A stretch of DNA of 64,000 nucleotides from an uncultured Desulfomicrobiaceae bacterium. Lineage in GTDB: Bacteria; Desulfobacterota; Desulfovibrionia; Desulfovibrionales; Desulfomicrobiaceae. The stretch covers positions 26,565 to 90,564 of the forward strand of contig CALKRN010000009.1 of NCBI GenBank assembly GCA_937989665.1. The letters are read 5' to 3'. Below the pieces are notes generated by a model. It made no database searches. It was not told where the DNA came from and saw only the letters and a list, made by a program, of their open reading frames with translations. Shown here piece after piece: positions 1 through 8,921 of the stretch (its first letter is position 1; each line of letters opens with the position of its first letter). Both the position numbers and the translations under genes were made by a program.

Positions 1-219
1 CTTTTCTACCAAACCGACGCCTCCGGCGAGGCCATTGAGAATGTCCCTGGGCAAGGCAATGCCGGGACATTGGCGCAAGGATTTTTGGAGATGTCCAACG
101 TGGAGATCGTGGAGGAGATGGTGAACATGATCGTCGGCCAGCGGGCCTATGAGGCCAACTCCAAGGCCATTACCACGGCCGACTCCCTGCTTCAGATCGC
201 CAATCAAGTGAAGCGCTAG
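1..219 (+). CDS. flgG: Flagellar distal rod protein FlgG, C-terminal fragment
   Basis: The last 72 codons of a gene that begins before the window. The peptide contains the typical C-terminal block of rod and hook proteins ([20 protein letters not shown], then a stretch reading [14 protein letters not shown]), which forms the coiled-coil end of FlgG-type axial proteins. It stops at a TAG 8 nt before flgA, so it is the first visible member of the flgG-flgA-flgH-flgI-flgJ operon. FlgG builds the distal rod that crosses the peptidoglycan and outer membrane. FlgF or FlgE share this C-terminal block; the position directly before flgA favours FlgG. Confidence 0.9.
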   Translation, partial: LFYQTDASGEAIENVPGQGNAGTLAQGFLEMSNVEIVEEMVNMIVGQRAYEANSKAITTADSLLQIANQVKR

Positions 220-227
220 GAGGACCT

Positions 228-1187
228 ATGCGCGGGCTTCTCGTTGTCTTCTTCGTGGCGCTGCTTGCCAGCCCGGCATCTGCCGGTCGGTTGGTGGTGG
301 CCGAAGCGCTATGCCTGCCGGCAACTGCCGAAGCCATCACCCTGGGGCATTTGGCCCAGGCCGAAGGAGAGGACGCCGCTGCCTTTATGGAGCGTTGGGG
401 CCAGACTCCGCTGCTGCCCGCCCCTGGTGGCGTTGGGCGGCGAAGCACCGTGGATGGGTCCAAGTTGCGGCAGGCCCTTGCCCGCGCCGTGCCTGCCCCT
501 GCACCGGAACTGGTTCTCCCGGAGCAGATCCTTGTGCAACGCGGCGGGCAGGTGCTGGCCGTGGGACCGATGCTGCCGGCCTTGGAACGGGCCCTTGTGG
601 AGCACCTCACACCAGCGGGAGGGGAGGTGCGCTTGCGGGATTGGCGGCTGCCGGCATGGCTGTTTTTGGCTTCTGAACGCCCTGCTCGCGTGCGCTTGGT
701 GCCGCCAGCCCCAGGTGCTGGGACAGTGGCCGTCCATCTTGAGGCCGTGGATGAGGCAGGCGCCGTGATTGGTAGCCTCTCGGGCACGGTGGTGGCCGAA
801 GTCTGGGCGGAGGTCCTTTGTGCAGTGCGTTCGTTGGCCCGGGGAGAGGTTGTTGGACCAGAAGCCGTCGTGCGGCGGCGGGTCAATCTTACTCAAGGAA
901 GCAAGCCGGTATGGGATGGTACGAATCTGGGGAATGTGCGTGTCCGGAGTCAGGTGCCGGCAGGGGCGGTCTTTTGGGCCGAAATGCTCGAGCCCGTGCC
1001 TGTCGTGGAGCGGGGCCGCACTGTGACCTTGGTGTATGATAATGGCCGGTTGCGGCTCGCGGTGCCAGCCCAAAGCCTCGAAGATGGGGTCGTGGGCGGC
1101 ACGGTGCGGGTGCGCAATCTCCAAAGCCAGAGGGTCGTGGCTGGCCGGGTGGTGGATGCTGCTACAGTCCAGGTGGGTGGGTTATGA
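228..1187 (+). CDS. flgA: Flagellar basal body P-ring formation protein FlgA
   Basis: 319 residues. FlgA is the periplasmic chaperone for assembly of the FlgI P-ring. The start has an AGGAGG-type ribosome site and is followed by a clear Sec signal peptide (hydrophobic core LLVVFFVALLAS, cleavage expected after ASA near residue 19). The C-terminal third (from about residue 195) has the SAF/ChapFlgA character, including LARGEVVGPEAVV and a GRTVTLVY strand. It is longer than the enterobacterial protein (about 220 residues) but in line with deltaproteobacterial versions that carry an extra N-terminal domain. Its stop overlaps the flgH start as ATGA, which implies translational coupling. Confidence 0.93.
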   Translation: MRGLLVVFFVALLASPASAGRLVVAEALCLPATAEAITLGHLAQAEGEDAAAFMERWGQTPLLPAPGGVGRRSTVDGSKLRQALARAVPAPAPELVLPEQILVQRGGQVLAVGPMLPALERALVEHLTPAGGEVRLRDWRLPAWLFLASERPARVRLVPPAPGAGTVAVHLEAVDEAGAVIGSLSGTVVAEVWAEVLCAVRSLARGEVVGPEAVVRRRVNLTQGSKPVWDGTNLGNVRVRSQVPAGAVFWAEMLEPVPVVERGRTVTLVYDNGRLRLAVPAQSLEDGVVGGTVRVRNLQSQRVVAGRVVDAATVQVGGL

Positions 1188-1864
1188 AACGGATAGCTTG
1201 GGTGTTTATGTTCGCTGGGGCAATGGCGGGGTGTACAGCGGCCACGCGACGGCCCAATATGGGGCATGCCATCGAGCCCTTACCACAGAGCGCTGTCCCG
1301 GCGTGGGAGAATCCTGGTTCGCTCTACGACCCCGATGGAGCGGCGACCCTATTTGCCGATCCCCGGGCCCGGCGGGTGGGGGATATCGTCATCGTGAAGA
1401 TCATGGATTCCACGACTGCCAAAAACAAGGCCTCCACCACAGCGGACAAGAAGAGTGGGATTGACCTGGGGGTGAGCAACTTCCTTGGTCGGGACTCCTT
1501 GCCGTATCTTGGCGATGTGGGGACGACGCCCATGATCAAGGCCGGTTCTTCCAACTCCTTTGAGGGACAGGGGGAGACCAAACGCGAGAGCTCGGTCAAA
1601 GCCACCGTCGCGGCGCGGGTGACGCGGGTGCTTCCTGGCCGGATATTGGAGATCATGGGGGCGCGGGAGATGCGCATCAATGGCGAGACCCAGATCGTGG
1701 CCGTCGAAGGCCTGGTGCGTGCTCAGGATATTGCCGCAGACAACACGGTGGAGTCTCCTCTCCTCGCCGATGCCCGAATCGAGTTTTTCGGCGAGGGAGT
1801 CTTGGCAGAAAAACAACGGCCAGGGTGGCTGGCAAGGATCCTCGATCATGTGTGGCCGTTCTAG
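1184..1864 (+). CDS. flgH: Flagellar L-ring lipoprotein FlgH
   Basis: 226 residues. FlgH forms the outer-membrane L-ring bushing around the rod. A lipoprotein signal ends in AMAGC, so the mature protein should start at Cys17 and be lipidated. The body has family features: SLYDPDGAATLFADPRARRV, then GDIVIVKIMDSTTAKNKAST, and a C-terminal strand set with GLVRAQDIAADN. It lies between flgA (4 nt overlap) and flgI, whose start codon lies inside the flgH 3' end. Length and order match the canonical flgA-flgH-flgI arrangement. Confidence 0.96.
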   Translation: MKRIAWVFMFAGAMAGCTAATRRPNMGHAIEPLPQSAVPAWENPGSLYDPDGAATLFADPRARRVGDIVIVKIMDSTTAKNKASTTADKKSGIDLGVSNFLGRDSLPYLGDVGTTPMIKAGSSNSFEGQGETKRESSVKATVAARVTRVLPGRILEIMGAREMRINGETQIVAVEGLVRAQDIAADNTVESPLLADARIEFFGEGVLAEKQRPGWLARILDHVWPF

Positions 1865-2954
1865 AATGGTAGGCTGGTGGGCCGCGCTGCTTTTCGTCGT
1901 GGCTGCTGTGGGGAGTGCTTCGGCGGCCCGGCTCAAGGATCTGGCCTCGTTTAGTGGGGTGCGGACCAACGAGCTGGTGGGCTATGGTCTGGTTGTTGGG
2001 CTCTCGGGCACAGGGGATAAGAGTGGTTCCGAGTTCACCGTGCAGTCCATGGCCAACATGCTGGAATCCATGGGCGTCAAAGTCAATCGTGCGCAGCTTA
2101 AGCCTAAAAACGTCGCTGCAGTTATGGTCACAGCACGGATGCCCGCTTCAGCCCGGCCGGGTTCACGCCTGGACGTAACGGTCTCCTCCCTTGGGGATGC
2201 CCAATCGTTGTTGGGAGGAGTCCTTCTCCTCACGCCCCTGCGCGGTGTTGATGGCCAAATCTATGCCCTCTCCCAAGGACCGCTCACCGTGGGTGGTTTT
2301 TCTGTTGGAGGGGAGGCCACGACCGCCGCCAAAAATGTCGTCACCGTAGCCCGCATCCCAGGCGGTGCGGTGGTGGAGCGGCCGGTGCCCTTCCAATTCA
2401 ACGAACAGAAGGAGATCACCATCCACTTGGACGCCCAGGATTTTAGTACGGCCAAGCAAGTGGCCGATACCATCAATGAGGTCATGGCTGGCCCTTATGC
2501 CCTGGCCCAGGATGCCGCCACGGTGCGGCTGCGCATCCCGGAGCGCTACCAGGGCAATATTGTCGGTCTCATGGCAGAGCTCGAAAATGCCGAGATCCGA
2601 CCGGATTCCCGCGCCCGGGTCGTGGTGGACGAAAAGACTGGCACCGTGGTCTTTGGCGCGGGGGTGAGCCTCTCCAAGGTGGCCGTGACCCATGGTAACC
2701 TCCAGGTGGTGGTAAGCGAGCAACCCCAAGTCTCCCAGCCTGGGGCCTTTTCTGGCGGCCAAACGGTGGTCACGCCCAACACCCAGGTGGCGGTGCGTGA
2801 GGACAAACGGGGGATTACCATGATGGAAGGGGCCTCGGTGCAAGACCTCGTCAATGGGCTCAACGCCATCGGCGCCACCCCGCGCGATCTCATCTCCATT
2901 TTACGGACCCTCAAGGCTGCGGGCGCCCTGCACGCGGACCTCGAGGTCCTCTAG
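1848..2954 (+). CDS. flgI: Flagellar P-ring protein FlgI
   Basis: 368 residues. FlgI forms the periplasmic P-ring in the peptidoglycan layer. I chose the ATG at 1848 because an AAGGA site sits 9 nt upstream; the next ATG (1866) has no ribosome site. A Sec signal peptide follows (GWWAALLFVVAAVGSASA), then the conserved start of mature FlgI (ARLKDLASFSGVRTNELVGY). Other family blocks are GLVVGLSGTGDKSG and the C-terminal VQDLVNGLNAIGATPRDLIS. It overlaps flgH by 17 nt and is followed 9 nt later by flgJ. Confidence 0.96.
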   Translation: MCGRSRMVGWWAALLFVVAAVGSASAARLKDLASFSGVRTNELVGYGLVVGLSGTGDKSGSEFTVQSMANMLESMGVKVNRAQLKPKNVAAVMVTARMPASARPGSRLDVTVSSLGDAQSLLGGVLLLTPLRGVDGQIYALSQGPLTVGGFSVGGEATTAAKNVVTVARIPGGAVVERPVPFQFNEQKEITIHLDAQDFSTAKQVADTINEVMAGPYALAQDAATVRLRIPERYQGNIVGLMAELENAEIRPDSRARVVVDEKTGTVVFGAGVSLSKVAVTHGNLQVVVSEQPQVSQPGAFSGGQTVVTPNTQVAVREDKRGITMMEGASVQDLVNGLNAIGATPRDLISILRTLKAAGALHADLEVL

Positions 2955-2963
2955 GAGGATGCT

Positions 2964-3515
2964 ATGGCAGACATTCGCCCCCTCTCTCCCGGACAATTGC
3001 CCCCTGAGGTGCGCCAAGCCCGGCTGAAGAAGGCCACCGAAGACTTTGAGGCCCTGTTTCTCTCCCAAATGTGGAAACAGATGCGCCAGGGGGTGGGCAA
3101 GGAGGGCCTGTTTTCTTCGAAGGAAGCGGAGAGCTATCTCAGCATGTTCGACCAAGAGATGGGCGTGACCTTGGCCCAGGCAGGCGGGATTGGTCTTGCT
3201 GAGATGCTCTCCCGGCAGCTGCAGGCCAAACTGGAACGCGCGGGGCAAGGTGTGGCCCCGGCTAAGCCCCTTGCCCCGCTGCGGCCAAGGACTTCAATGG
3301 CCTCGGCCCCTCTGCCGCCAGCGGAGGATGCTGCTTTGGCTCAGGCCGAGGCCCTGGCAGAGCGCATTGTTGCGGAAAAAAATCAGAGGCAGGCTGCGGA
3401 CGTCCACCCTGCTGGACCAACCACAACCCCGTTGTCCTCCGGGAGTGCCGAGGATGCTGCTCGTCCTGTTGCCACGGCCAGCTTGCCGTCGGAAGGCATT
3501 TGGCTGACCTGGTAG
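2964..3515 (+). CDS. flgJ: Rod-binding protein, FlgJ N-terminal domain type
   Basis: 183 residues. Residues about 20-95 match the rod-capping domain of FlgJ (KKATEDFEALFLSQMWKQMR, ESYLSMFDQEMGVTLAQAGG). The rest is an Ala/Pro/Glu-rich tail. There is no glucosaminidase/muramidase or peptidase domain of the kind found in the C-terminal half of enterobacterial FlgJ, so peptidoglycan opening for the rod must be done by a separate enzyme. Start ATG follows GGAGGATGCT. It is the last gene of the rod/ring operon. The same frame stays open for about 100 codons after the TAG stop (see findings). Confidence 0.88.
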   Translation: MADIRPLSPGQLPPEVRQARLKKATEDFEALFLSQMWKQMRQGVGKEGLFSSKEAESYLSMFDQEMGVTLAQAGGIGLAEMLSRQLQAKLERAGQGVAPAKPLAPLRPRTSMASAPLPPAEDAALAQAEALAERIVAEKNQRQAADVHPAGPTTTPLSSGSAEDAARPVATASLPSEGIWLTW

Positions 3516-3722
3516 TCGCATTGTGCTGGCGTTGCCGCGCAGTTGCTCCTTCGCCAGCCTGGCCGCATGGGCAACGGGACGGTGCCGCAGGAGGCCATGG
3601 CCGCCTTTTTGGGGGTATCACCGCCTAAGCTTATGGATTTGTTGTTAGGTAAGCGACACGATGCAAGGGCAGGGGCTCTCTCGCCTGGGAGAGTGTGGGC
3701 TGCGGTGGTGGCCTTCCCAGCC

Positions 3723-3746
3723 CGCCCTCGTCAGGGGGCGTTCTTT
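3723..3746 (+). terminator. Possible terminator after flgJ
   Basis: CGCCC (3723-3727) can pair with GGGCG (3736-3740) around an 8-nt loop, followed by TTCTTT. The stem is short and the T-tract is interrupted. It lies between the convergent flgJ and thioesterase genes and points in the flgJ direction. Confidence 0.3.
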
Positions 3747-3750
3747 GATG

Positions 3751-4230
3751 TTACCTCGCGGGCGGGATTGGGAGGCACAGGGCTTGAACCTCGTGGATGT
3801 GGGCCGTGCCGTCCTTTTCGCGGGTGAAGAAGGCCGGATTCTCCGGCACCACCCGCGGCCGGCGGTGTTCGTCCACGGCCACGTAGCGAAAGACCCCTTC
3901 AGTCACCAATTGGCGCTCTGCCGAATAGGCCCCCACGAGCTGCCGGGCCCAGACTTCGAGTCGGATATCGAGAGAAGTGCGGCCTACGCGTATCAATTCG
4001 GCGTGGATGCAGATGGTATCTCCAACGCGTACCGGCTTTTCAAAGACCATGCGTTCCACACATACCGTCACCACCCGACCTTGGGCGACTTCGGCGGCCA
4101 TGAGACCGCCAGCGGTGTCCATTTGGGCGAGGATCCAGCCGCCGAAGATATCACCACTGGGGTTGGTGTCCTTGGGCATAGCGAGGGTCCGCAAGACCAA
4201 AAGGCCACGGGGGGTGCGGGTAGGGGACAT
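3751..4230 (-). CDS. Acyl-CoA thioesterase, hotdog fold, YciA-like
   Basis: 159 residues. Likely hydrolyses acyl-CoA thioesters in the cytoplasm. The single hotdog domain carries the family block DTNPSGDIFGGWILAQMDTA, in which the Asn/Gly/Asp cluster forms the active-site helix. It also has VTVCVERMVFEKPVRVGDTI, typical of the YciA/BACH acyl-CoA thioesterases. I chose the start at 4230 because GGAGG lies 5 nt upstream; the longer open frame has no such site. It is a single gene, convergent with flgJ and divergent from flgN, with no functional tie to flagella. The exact chain-length preference cannot be read from sequence. Confidence 0.9.
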   Translation of the reverse strand: MSPTRTPRGLLVLRTLAMPKDTNPSGDIFGGWILAQMDTAGGLMAAEVAQGRVVTVCVERMVFEKPVRVGDTICIHAELIRVGRTSLDIRLEVWARQLVGAYSAERQLVTEGVFRYVAVDEHRRPRVVPENPAFFTREKDGTAHIHEVQALCLPIPPAR

Positions 4231-4551
4231 GGGAACCTCCGATGCGAAATACGGTCTGTGTAGCGGCATGCGGAGGACGTGTCGAGACGGTGCAGCGCAG
4301 CGCTTCTGGCCCATGGCGGGGGTCTTGGGGAGGCAATCGCCACCACTGTTTTTTGGGAAGGCAGGGCGAGGATGTCGCTAGGCCTTTCCTCCTTCGGAAT
4401 ACCAGCCTCTTGATTGAGCCGGGGCAAAACCTGCCGCAAGGGGATAAATCTTCTCTATTTTTCCTATAAATTCAAAGAATTTTCTTTTGGCCGCTTCCTT
4501 GCATGTCCTCCGTCAAACGGCGGATTTTGCCGAACCAAGGGAGGGAAGACC
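4231..4551. other. Divergent intergenic region, thioesterase / flgN
   Basis: About 320 bases with no convincing gene. The right half (4436-4500) is AT-rich and ends in the sigma-54-type promoter listed separately. I see no terminator, tRNA or repeat here. The in-frame extension of flgN upstream of 4552 runs through the promoter and lacks a ribosome site, so it is not taken as coding. Confidence 0.6.
4488..4503 (+). promoter_or_regulatory. Sigma-54 (RpoN) promoter for flgN-flgK-flgL-csrA-fliW
   Basis: TGGCCGCTTCCTTGCA has the invariant GG-N10-GC spacing and matches TGGCAC-N5-TTGCA at all but two specified positions. It sits about 50 nt before the flgN start, in an AT-rich leader, with a strong GGGAGGGAAG ribosome site downstream. 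RpoN control of hook and hook-associated genes is known in polar flagellates. Confidence 0.75.
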
Positions 4552-5025
4552 ATGGAACGGCTCGTGGTGGAGAGTATTGCTCGACAGGCCAAAGGCGCAC
4601 AGCTCCTCGCCATGCTCCTGGAAGAAGAGCATCGCTTGCTGCGTGCGGGCAATCCCCAAGCCATTGCTGGAGTAGAGCTGATGGTCCAGGAACTCGTGCG
4701 GCAGTTGGCGGCAGAGCGTGCCTTGACCCGCCGTCTCTTGGGGAGCCTTGGTGTGGAACGGGTGGCGGAGCTTTTACCATGTTTGGAAGAATCTTCGCGC
4801 CAGGCTTGCCAGCAGTGGATGGCGGTTTTGGAAGCAAGCGAGCAGCACAGTGCGCGCCAGAGCATGATTAACATGGACCTCGCGGAGGCCCTGCTCCAGC
4901 AAACCCGCGGGCTTTTGGCCCGCATCCACCAGGACGTCCTGCCGCGTCAGTCCCATGTCTATACCGCCCGAGGGGTGTGGCAGCGGCAGGCATCTGAGGC
5001 CACTCTTGTGCGGGGGAGGCTCTAG
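4552..5025 (+). CDS. flgN: Flagellar export chaperone FlgN
   Basis: 157 residues, predicted almost entirely alpha-helical. FlgN binds the hook-filament junction proteins FlgK and FlgL and delivers them to the export gate. Visible family features are the N-terminal helix LLAMLLEEEHRLLRAGNPQA and the long central helices rich in Leu, Gln and Arg. The ATG at 4552 follows GGGAGGGAAGACC. Its TAG stop is immediately followed by the flgK ATG, so chaperone and client are translated in tandem. FlgN proteins diverge strongly, so much of the assignment rests on position. Confidence 0.85.
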   Translation: MERLVVESIARQAKGAQLLAMLLEEEHRLLRAGNPQAIAGVELMVQELVRQLAAERALTRRLLGSLGVERVAELLPCLEESSRQACQQWMAVLEASEQHSARQSMINMDLAEALLQQTRGLLARIHQDVLPRQSHVYTARGVWQRQASEATLVRGRL

Positions 5026-7101
5026 ATGGTTGGCATCACCAGTCTTTTTGAGATCGGCAAGCGCTCGCTTTTGGCGAGCCAAAGCGCCATTCAAGTCACG
5101 GGCAACAATATTTCCAATGCCAACACCGAGGGCTACAGCCGCCAGCGGGTGCGTCTGGAAGATGGCCTGTATATCAACACGGCCCCCGGTCAGATCGGCA
5201 CGGGCGTGTATGCTGCCGAGGTATTGCGGGATTTCGACGAGTTTATCGAAGTCCAGTATCTTGGCAAATCTTCGGAATTTCTGCGCTGGGACACCCTCAA
5301 AGCCCGGCTCCAGGATGTGGAAGGGGCGTTCAACGAGGCCAATACCGAGGGCATGAACACGGCCCTGGCTCGGTTTTTTGCCGACTGGCAGCAGCTTGCA
5401 GTCCGCCCGGATGACAACAACGTGCGCACGGCCCTTTTGGCCGATGCCCAAAATCTTCAAATCTACCTCACGGGCGCCGATGTCCGGCTCAATCAACTGC
5501 GCGCCCAGGCTGACGCCATGTTGGCAGACGACGTTACCATCATCAACGGGCTGTTGCGGGATATTGCCCAGCTGAACATCGCCATTCTTGCTCAGGAGGT
5601 GCCGGGAAGTATCAATGCCAATGGGTTGCGGGACCAGCGGGCGACCTTGGTGCGGCAATTGGCCGAGAAAATGGATATTGTGTACATCGATAACGGCGGG
5701 GGCAACGTCACCATCACCACCAAGGCGGGTCAGAGCCTGGTCTCTCGGGGCGAGTATTTCGAACTCCAGGTAGAAGGCCCGCAAGTTATCGCTGACGTAG
5801 CGGTGTTTGATGGTAGCTTGCAGTTTAGCGGCGAAAGCAATCACGAATATCTTGTGGAGGTGGTCACGGGTGGGGCTTTGGGTGTGGCGCAGTTTCGGGT
5901 CTCGGTGGACGGCGGGCGCACCTGGCTTGCCGACGAAAACGGAAATTCCATTTTTACGGCCGCGGGATATGCCAATCGGGTAACCCTGCCCGATGACAAG
6001 CTGACAGTGTGGTTTACTGCCGGGACACAAAACCTTCAGGCGGGAGACCTCTTTCAAATTGTACCGCACAAAGGGGTGTACTGGTACGAGAACTCCTCCT
6101 CCAAGATGAATATTACCCCGCGCATCTTCCCCAGCGGCCAGGAAGACGAGAGCCGCATTACGGGTGGAAGCATCGCCGGGATTTGTGGGTTTCGGGATTT
6201 TTATGTGGGGCGCTACAGCGAGAAGCTCGACGCCCTGGTGAAGACCCTGGTGTGGGAAGTCAACCGCATCCACTCCCAAGGCACCGGCCTTGACCCCCTT
6301 ACTGCGTGGACGGCAAGCAATCCGGTGCGGAACAATGGGGTCCCGTTGGGCGGCGCTGATAGCGGCCTTGTGTATCGCGATCGGCTAGCAGCGGGGAACC
6401 TTTCGATCTCGGTATATACAGATACCGGCCAGCTCCTCCATACCGTGGGGCTTGATTTCGACGGCCTCACCCCAGGGCAGCAGAATTTCAATCCCCTTGT
6501 GCATACCCTCGAAGATGTTCGGGCGGCGTTTGATGCGGTCAGCGGTCTGGATGCCACCATCGTCGATGGCCGGCTGCGCCTCGTGGCGGCCCCAGGGCGC
6601 AGCTTTGCCTTTGGTGCCGACGCCACAGGGCTTCTGGCCGCTTTGGGCATCAATACCTTTTTCGAAGGCTCACGGGCCCGGGATTTGCGGGTGGTTGAGA
6701 CCATCGGATCCAATCCCGACCTCATCGCCTCAGGGCACGTCAATGGCGCTGGAGAGCGGCAAAGAGGCGATAATGCCACTGCCATCGCCATGGCCGCGCT
6801 CCAGAACACGAAAGTGCAGTTTCGGACGACCTTTGAAGGAAAGGTCCTCCAGACCATTCAGGACAATTATGCCGCCTTCGTCACTCTGGTGGGAGCGGAT
6901 GTGCAGAACGCCAGCTTTAATCAGAGTTACCACAAGACCTTGGCCGATGAATTGGCCCGACGCCAGGATGAGATTGCTGGCGTCAATCTCGACGAAGAGA
7001 TGACCAACCTCATCAAGTTCCAGCACGCCTATGCGGCGGCGGCAAAGCTTATCTCCACTTCGGACGCCATGATCCAAACACTGCTCGCCATGAAAAATTA
7101 G
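5026..7101 (+). CDS. flgK: Flagellar hook-associated protein 1, FlgK
   Basis: 691 residues; secreted by the flagellar type III system, it forms the first hook-filament junction zone. The N-terminus has the rod/hook signature (SLFEIGKRSLLASQSAIQVT, then GNNISNANTEGYSRQRV). The C-terminus has SGVNLDEE-type residues (IAGVNLDEEMTNLIKFQHAY) and ends in SDAMIQTLLAM, which form the D0 coiled coil. The central variable region (about 245-560) contains one Asp-box-like motif, S-V-D-G-G-R-T-W at residues 293-300, also seen in FlgL. It follows flgN with no gap and precedes flgL by 9 nt. Confidence 0.97.
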   Translation: MVGITSLFEIGKRSLLASQSAIQVTGNNISNANTEGYSRQRVRLEDGLYINTAPGQIGTGVYAAEVLRDFDEFIEVQYLGKSSEFLRWDTLKARLQDVEGAFNEANTEGMNTALARFFADWQQLAVRPDDNNVRTALLADAQNLQIYLTGADVRLNQLRAQADAMLADDVTIINGLLRDIAQLNIAILAQEVPGSINANGLRDQRATLVRQLAEKMDIVYIDNGGGNVTITTKAGQSLVSRGEYFELQVEGPQVIADVAVFDGSLQFSGESNHEYLVEVVTGGALGVAQFRVSVDGGRTWLADENGNSIFTAAGYANRVTLPDDKLTVWFTAGTQNLQAGDLFQIVPHKGVYWYENSSSKMNITPRIFPSGQEDESRITGGSIAGICGFRDFYVGRYSEKLDALVKTLVWEVNRIHSQGTGLDPLTAWTASNPVRNNGVPLGGADSGLVYRDRLAAGNLSISVYTDTGQLLHTVGLDFDGLTPGQQNFNPLVHTLEDVRAAFDAVSGLDATIVDGRLRLVAAPGRSFAFGADATGLLAALGINTFFEGSRARDLRVVETIGSNPDLIASGHVNGAGERQRGDNATAIAMAALQNTKVQFRTTFEGKVLQTIQDNYAAFVTLVGADVQNASFNQSYHKTLADELARRQDEIAGVNLDEEMTNLIKFQHAYAAAAKLISTSDAMIQTLLAMKN

Positions 7102-7110
7102 GGGGGAGAT

Positions 7111-8913
7111 ATGCGCGTCACCACCCGTAGCCTCTACGGCAACTTCCTTGCCACCGTGAACCGCTCCCAAAACCGGCTCTCGGAGCTCAACGAACAAGCG
7201 GCGACGCAAAAGCGCATCAACAAGCCCTCCGATGACCCGGTGGGGACTTCGCGCGTCTTTGCCTATCGTGATTCTCTAGCGGCCATTGCCCAATATGAGA
7301 AAAACATCGACACCGCCAAAGGCTGGCTCGGTCTGGCCGATGAAGTCACCATGCAGGCCAGTGATATCCTCTCGCGCCTCCAGACCCTCGCCGAACAAGG
7401 GGCCACGGGCACACTCACGGCCAAAGACCGCGCAGCGACGGCCTATGAAGCGCGCCAACTTTTCCAGCAGCTCATGGGACTGGCCAATAGCCGCTATGAG
7501 GGCAAGTCCATCTTTGCCGGCCATGCGGTGGAGACGACGGCCTATGCCGAAGGGGCGATGGTCTTTGACCGTACGGGCACCATCGTCGCTCGGGCTGAAG
7601 GCCGACCTCTGGCAACGACCCTCGTCCAGTTCGTTGGTCCTGAGGGGACGCAGGCCACCGTGGGGACGACGACTCCCATCACCTACCGCTACACCACCGA
7701 TGGCGGGAAATCGTGGACAACCAAGACCCTAGATGCCACCTGGCCGCATGACCTGGAGCTGGATGGTGTCACCGTGCACCTTGAAAATGGGTATACTGTA
7801 GACCTTTCCCCAATCACCAATACAAAGACCAGCCAAGGCACGTGGCTCACGGTGGCCACGGCCGCGGTGTACCAGGGGGATGTGGAGGCTGAGGCGGCGA
7901 TTACCTACACCGCCAAGCCTGCCCCCGCCGCGGCCCTCCAGGTGGATGCCTTGCCTGGCCTGGCCCAGGACGTGCGAATCCAGGTCCTTGGGGGCAGTAT
8001 GGGTGGTGCCGTGACCTACCAATACAGCCTTGATGGAGGGAGCACCTGGAGTGCCACCCAGACTGCTGATACAAGTCTTTCTCCGGAACTTTGGACTCAG
8101 GCTGGGGCGGTGCGGCTGCGGGCCCCGGTGGGGACGAACCTCACGGGCGTTGACCTCACGGCCCATGCGGGCAGCACTGCAGTGGATACCTTTGGGACTG
8201 CGGTGACGGCCCGGGCCAGGGGGAATTTTCCAGGGAACGTGCTGGTACGTGTCGAAGCGGCGACGACCCTTGGCGCCCCTGGGACCATCGCCTACTCCTA
8301 TAGCACGGATGGGGGCGTGACCTGGTCCACCGGGCACACGGCGCCCAACGGTGCGGCACCGGTCCTCACGGTGCCTGGCGGTGAGATCCAGCTTAGTCCA
8401 GGGCCCAATGGCGAAACGGCCCTCCCGTCGAGTGCCCAATTGATGGTGCGTCCTGCCACGGCAAGCCACGAGGTCGATATCGCCTTGGGCGCGCGGGTGC
8501 GCCTCAATGACGTGGGGATGAGCATTTTTGGCGGGGTATTTGCATACGGGGCGACGACCGCTTCTGCCGACGCCAACCGCAGCGACAACCTGCTGGTGGC
8601 GGCAGCCAAACTCGTGGCTGCCCTCGAGACCAACGACCAGCAGGGGTGTGGTCAGGCCACCGCGGCTATTAAGGATGCGCGTAATGCCTTGTCGGTCAAT
8701 ATGGCCTCCATCGGTGCGCGGGAAAACCGCTTGGAGGTGGCGGCAGCGGTGCTTTCAGGCCTCAAACTCGACGAGACCGAGCGCTTGAGCCGGGTGGAGG
8801 ATGTGGACCTCGCTGAGCTGATGACTCGCTTGGCGAGCCAGCAGGCGGCCTACGAAGCAGTGCTCAAATCGGCGTCATATATCCTGCGCCAGAGTTTGGT
8901 GAATTATCTCTAG
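7111..8913 (+). CDS. flgL: Flagellar hook-associated protein 3, FlgL, expanded
   Basis: 600 residues, about twice the enterobacterial length. It forms the second junction zone between hook and filament. The flagellin-like N-terminus ([20 protein letters not shown], then [13 protein letters not shown]) and C-terminus (about residues 510-600, ending in [14 protein letters not shown]) are intact. Between them an insertion of roughly 300 residues, rich in Thr, Gly and Ala, contains three copies of an Asp-box-like motif (Y-x-Y-S/T-x-D-G-G-x-S/T-W) ending at Trp202, Trp313 and Trp405. This is a surface-exposed, lineage-specific region. It is cotranscribed with flgK and csrA. Confidence 0.95.
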   Translation: MRVTTRSLYGNFLATVNRSQNRLSELNEQAATQKRINKPSDDPVGTSRVFAYRDSLAAIAQYEKNIDTAKGWLGLADEVTMQASDILSRLQTLAEQGATGTLTAKDRAATAYEARQLFQQLMGLANSRYEGKSIFAGHAVETTAYAEGAMVFDRTGTIVARAEGRPLATTLVQFVGPEGTQATVGTTTPITYRYTTDGGKSWTTKTLDATWPHDLELDGVTVHLENGYTVDLSPITNTKTSQGTWLTVATAAVYQGDVEAEAAITYTAKPAPAAALQVDALPGLAQDVRIQVLGGSMGGAVTYQYSLDGGSTWSATQTADTSLSPELWTQAGAVRLRAPVGTNLTGVDLTAHAGSTAVDTFGTAVTARARGNFPGNVLVRVEAATTLGAPGTIAYSYSTDGGVTWSTGHTAPNGAAPVLTVPGGEIQLSPGPNGETALPSSAQLMVRPATASHEVDIALGARVRLNDVGMSIFGGVFAYGATTASADANRSDNLLVAAAKLVAALETNDQQGCGQATAAIKDARNALSVNMASIGARENRLEVAAAVLSGLKLDETERLSRVEDVDLAELMTRLASQQAAYEAVLKSASYILRQSLVNYL

Positions 8914-8921
8914 GAGAAGGC

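Noticed and set aside
4774..6279. A 501-codon minus-strand open frame over flgN and flgK
   Set aside because: No ribosome site or domain; mirrors the codon bias of flgK, which is unambiguous.
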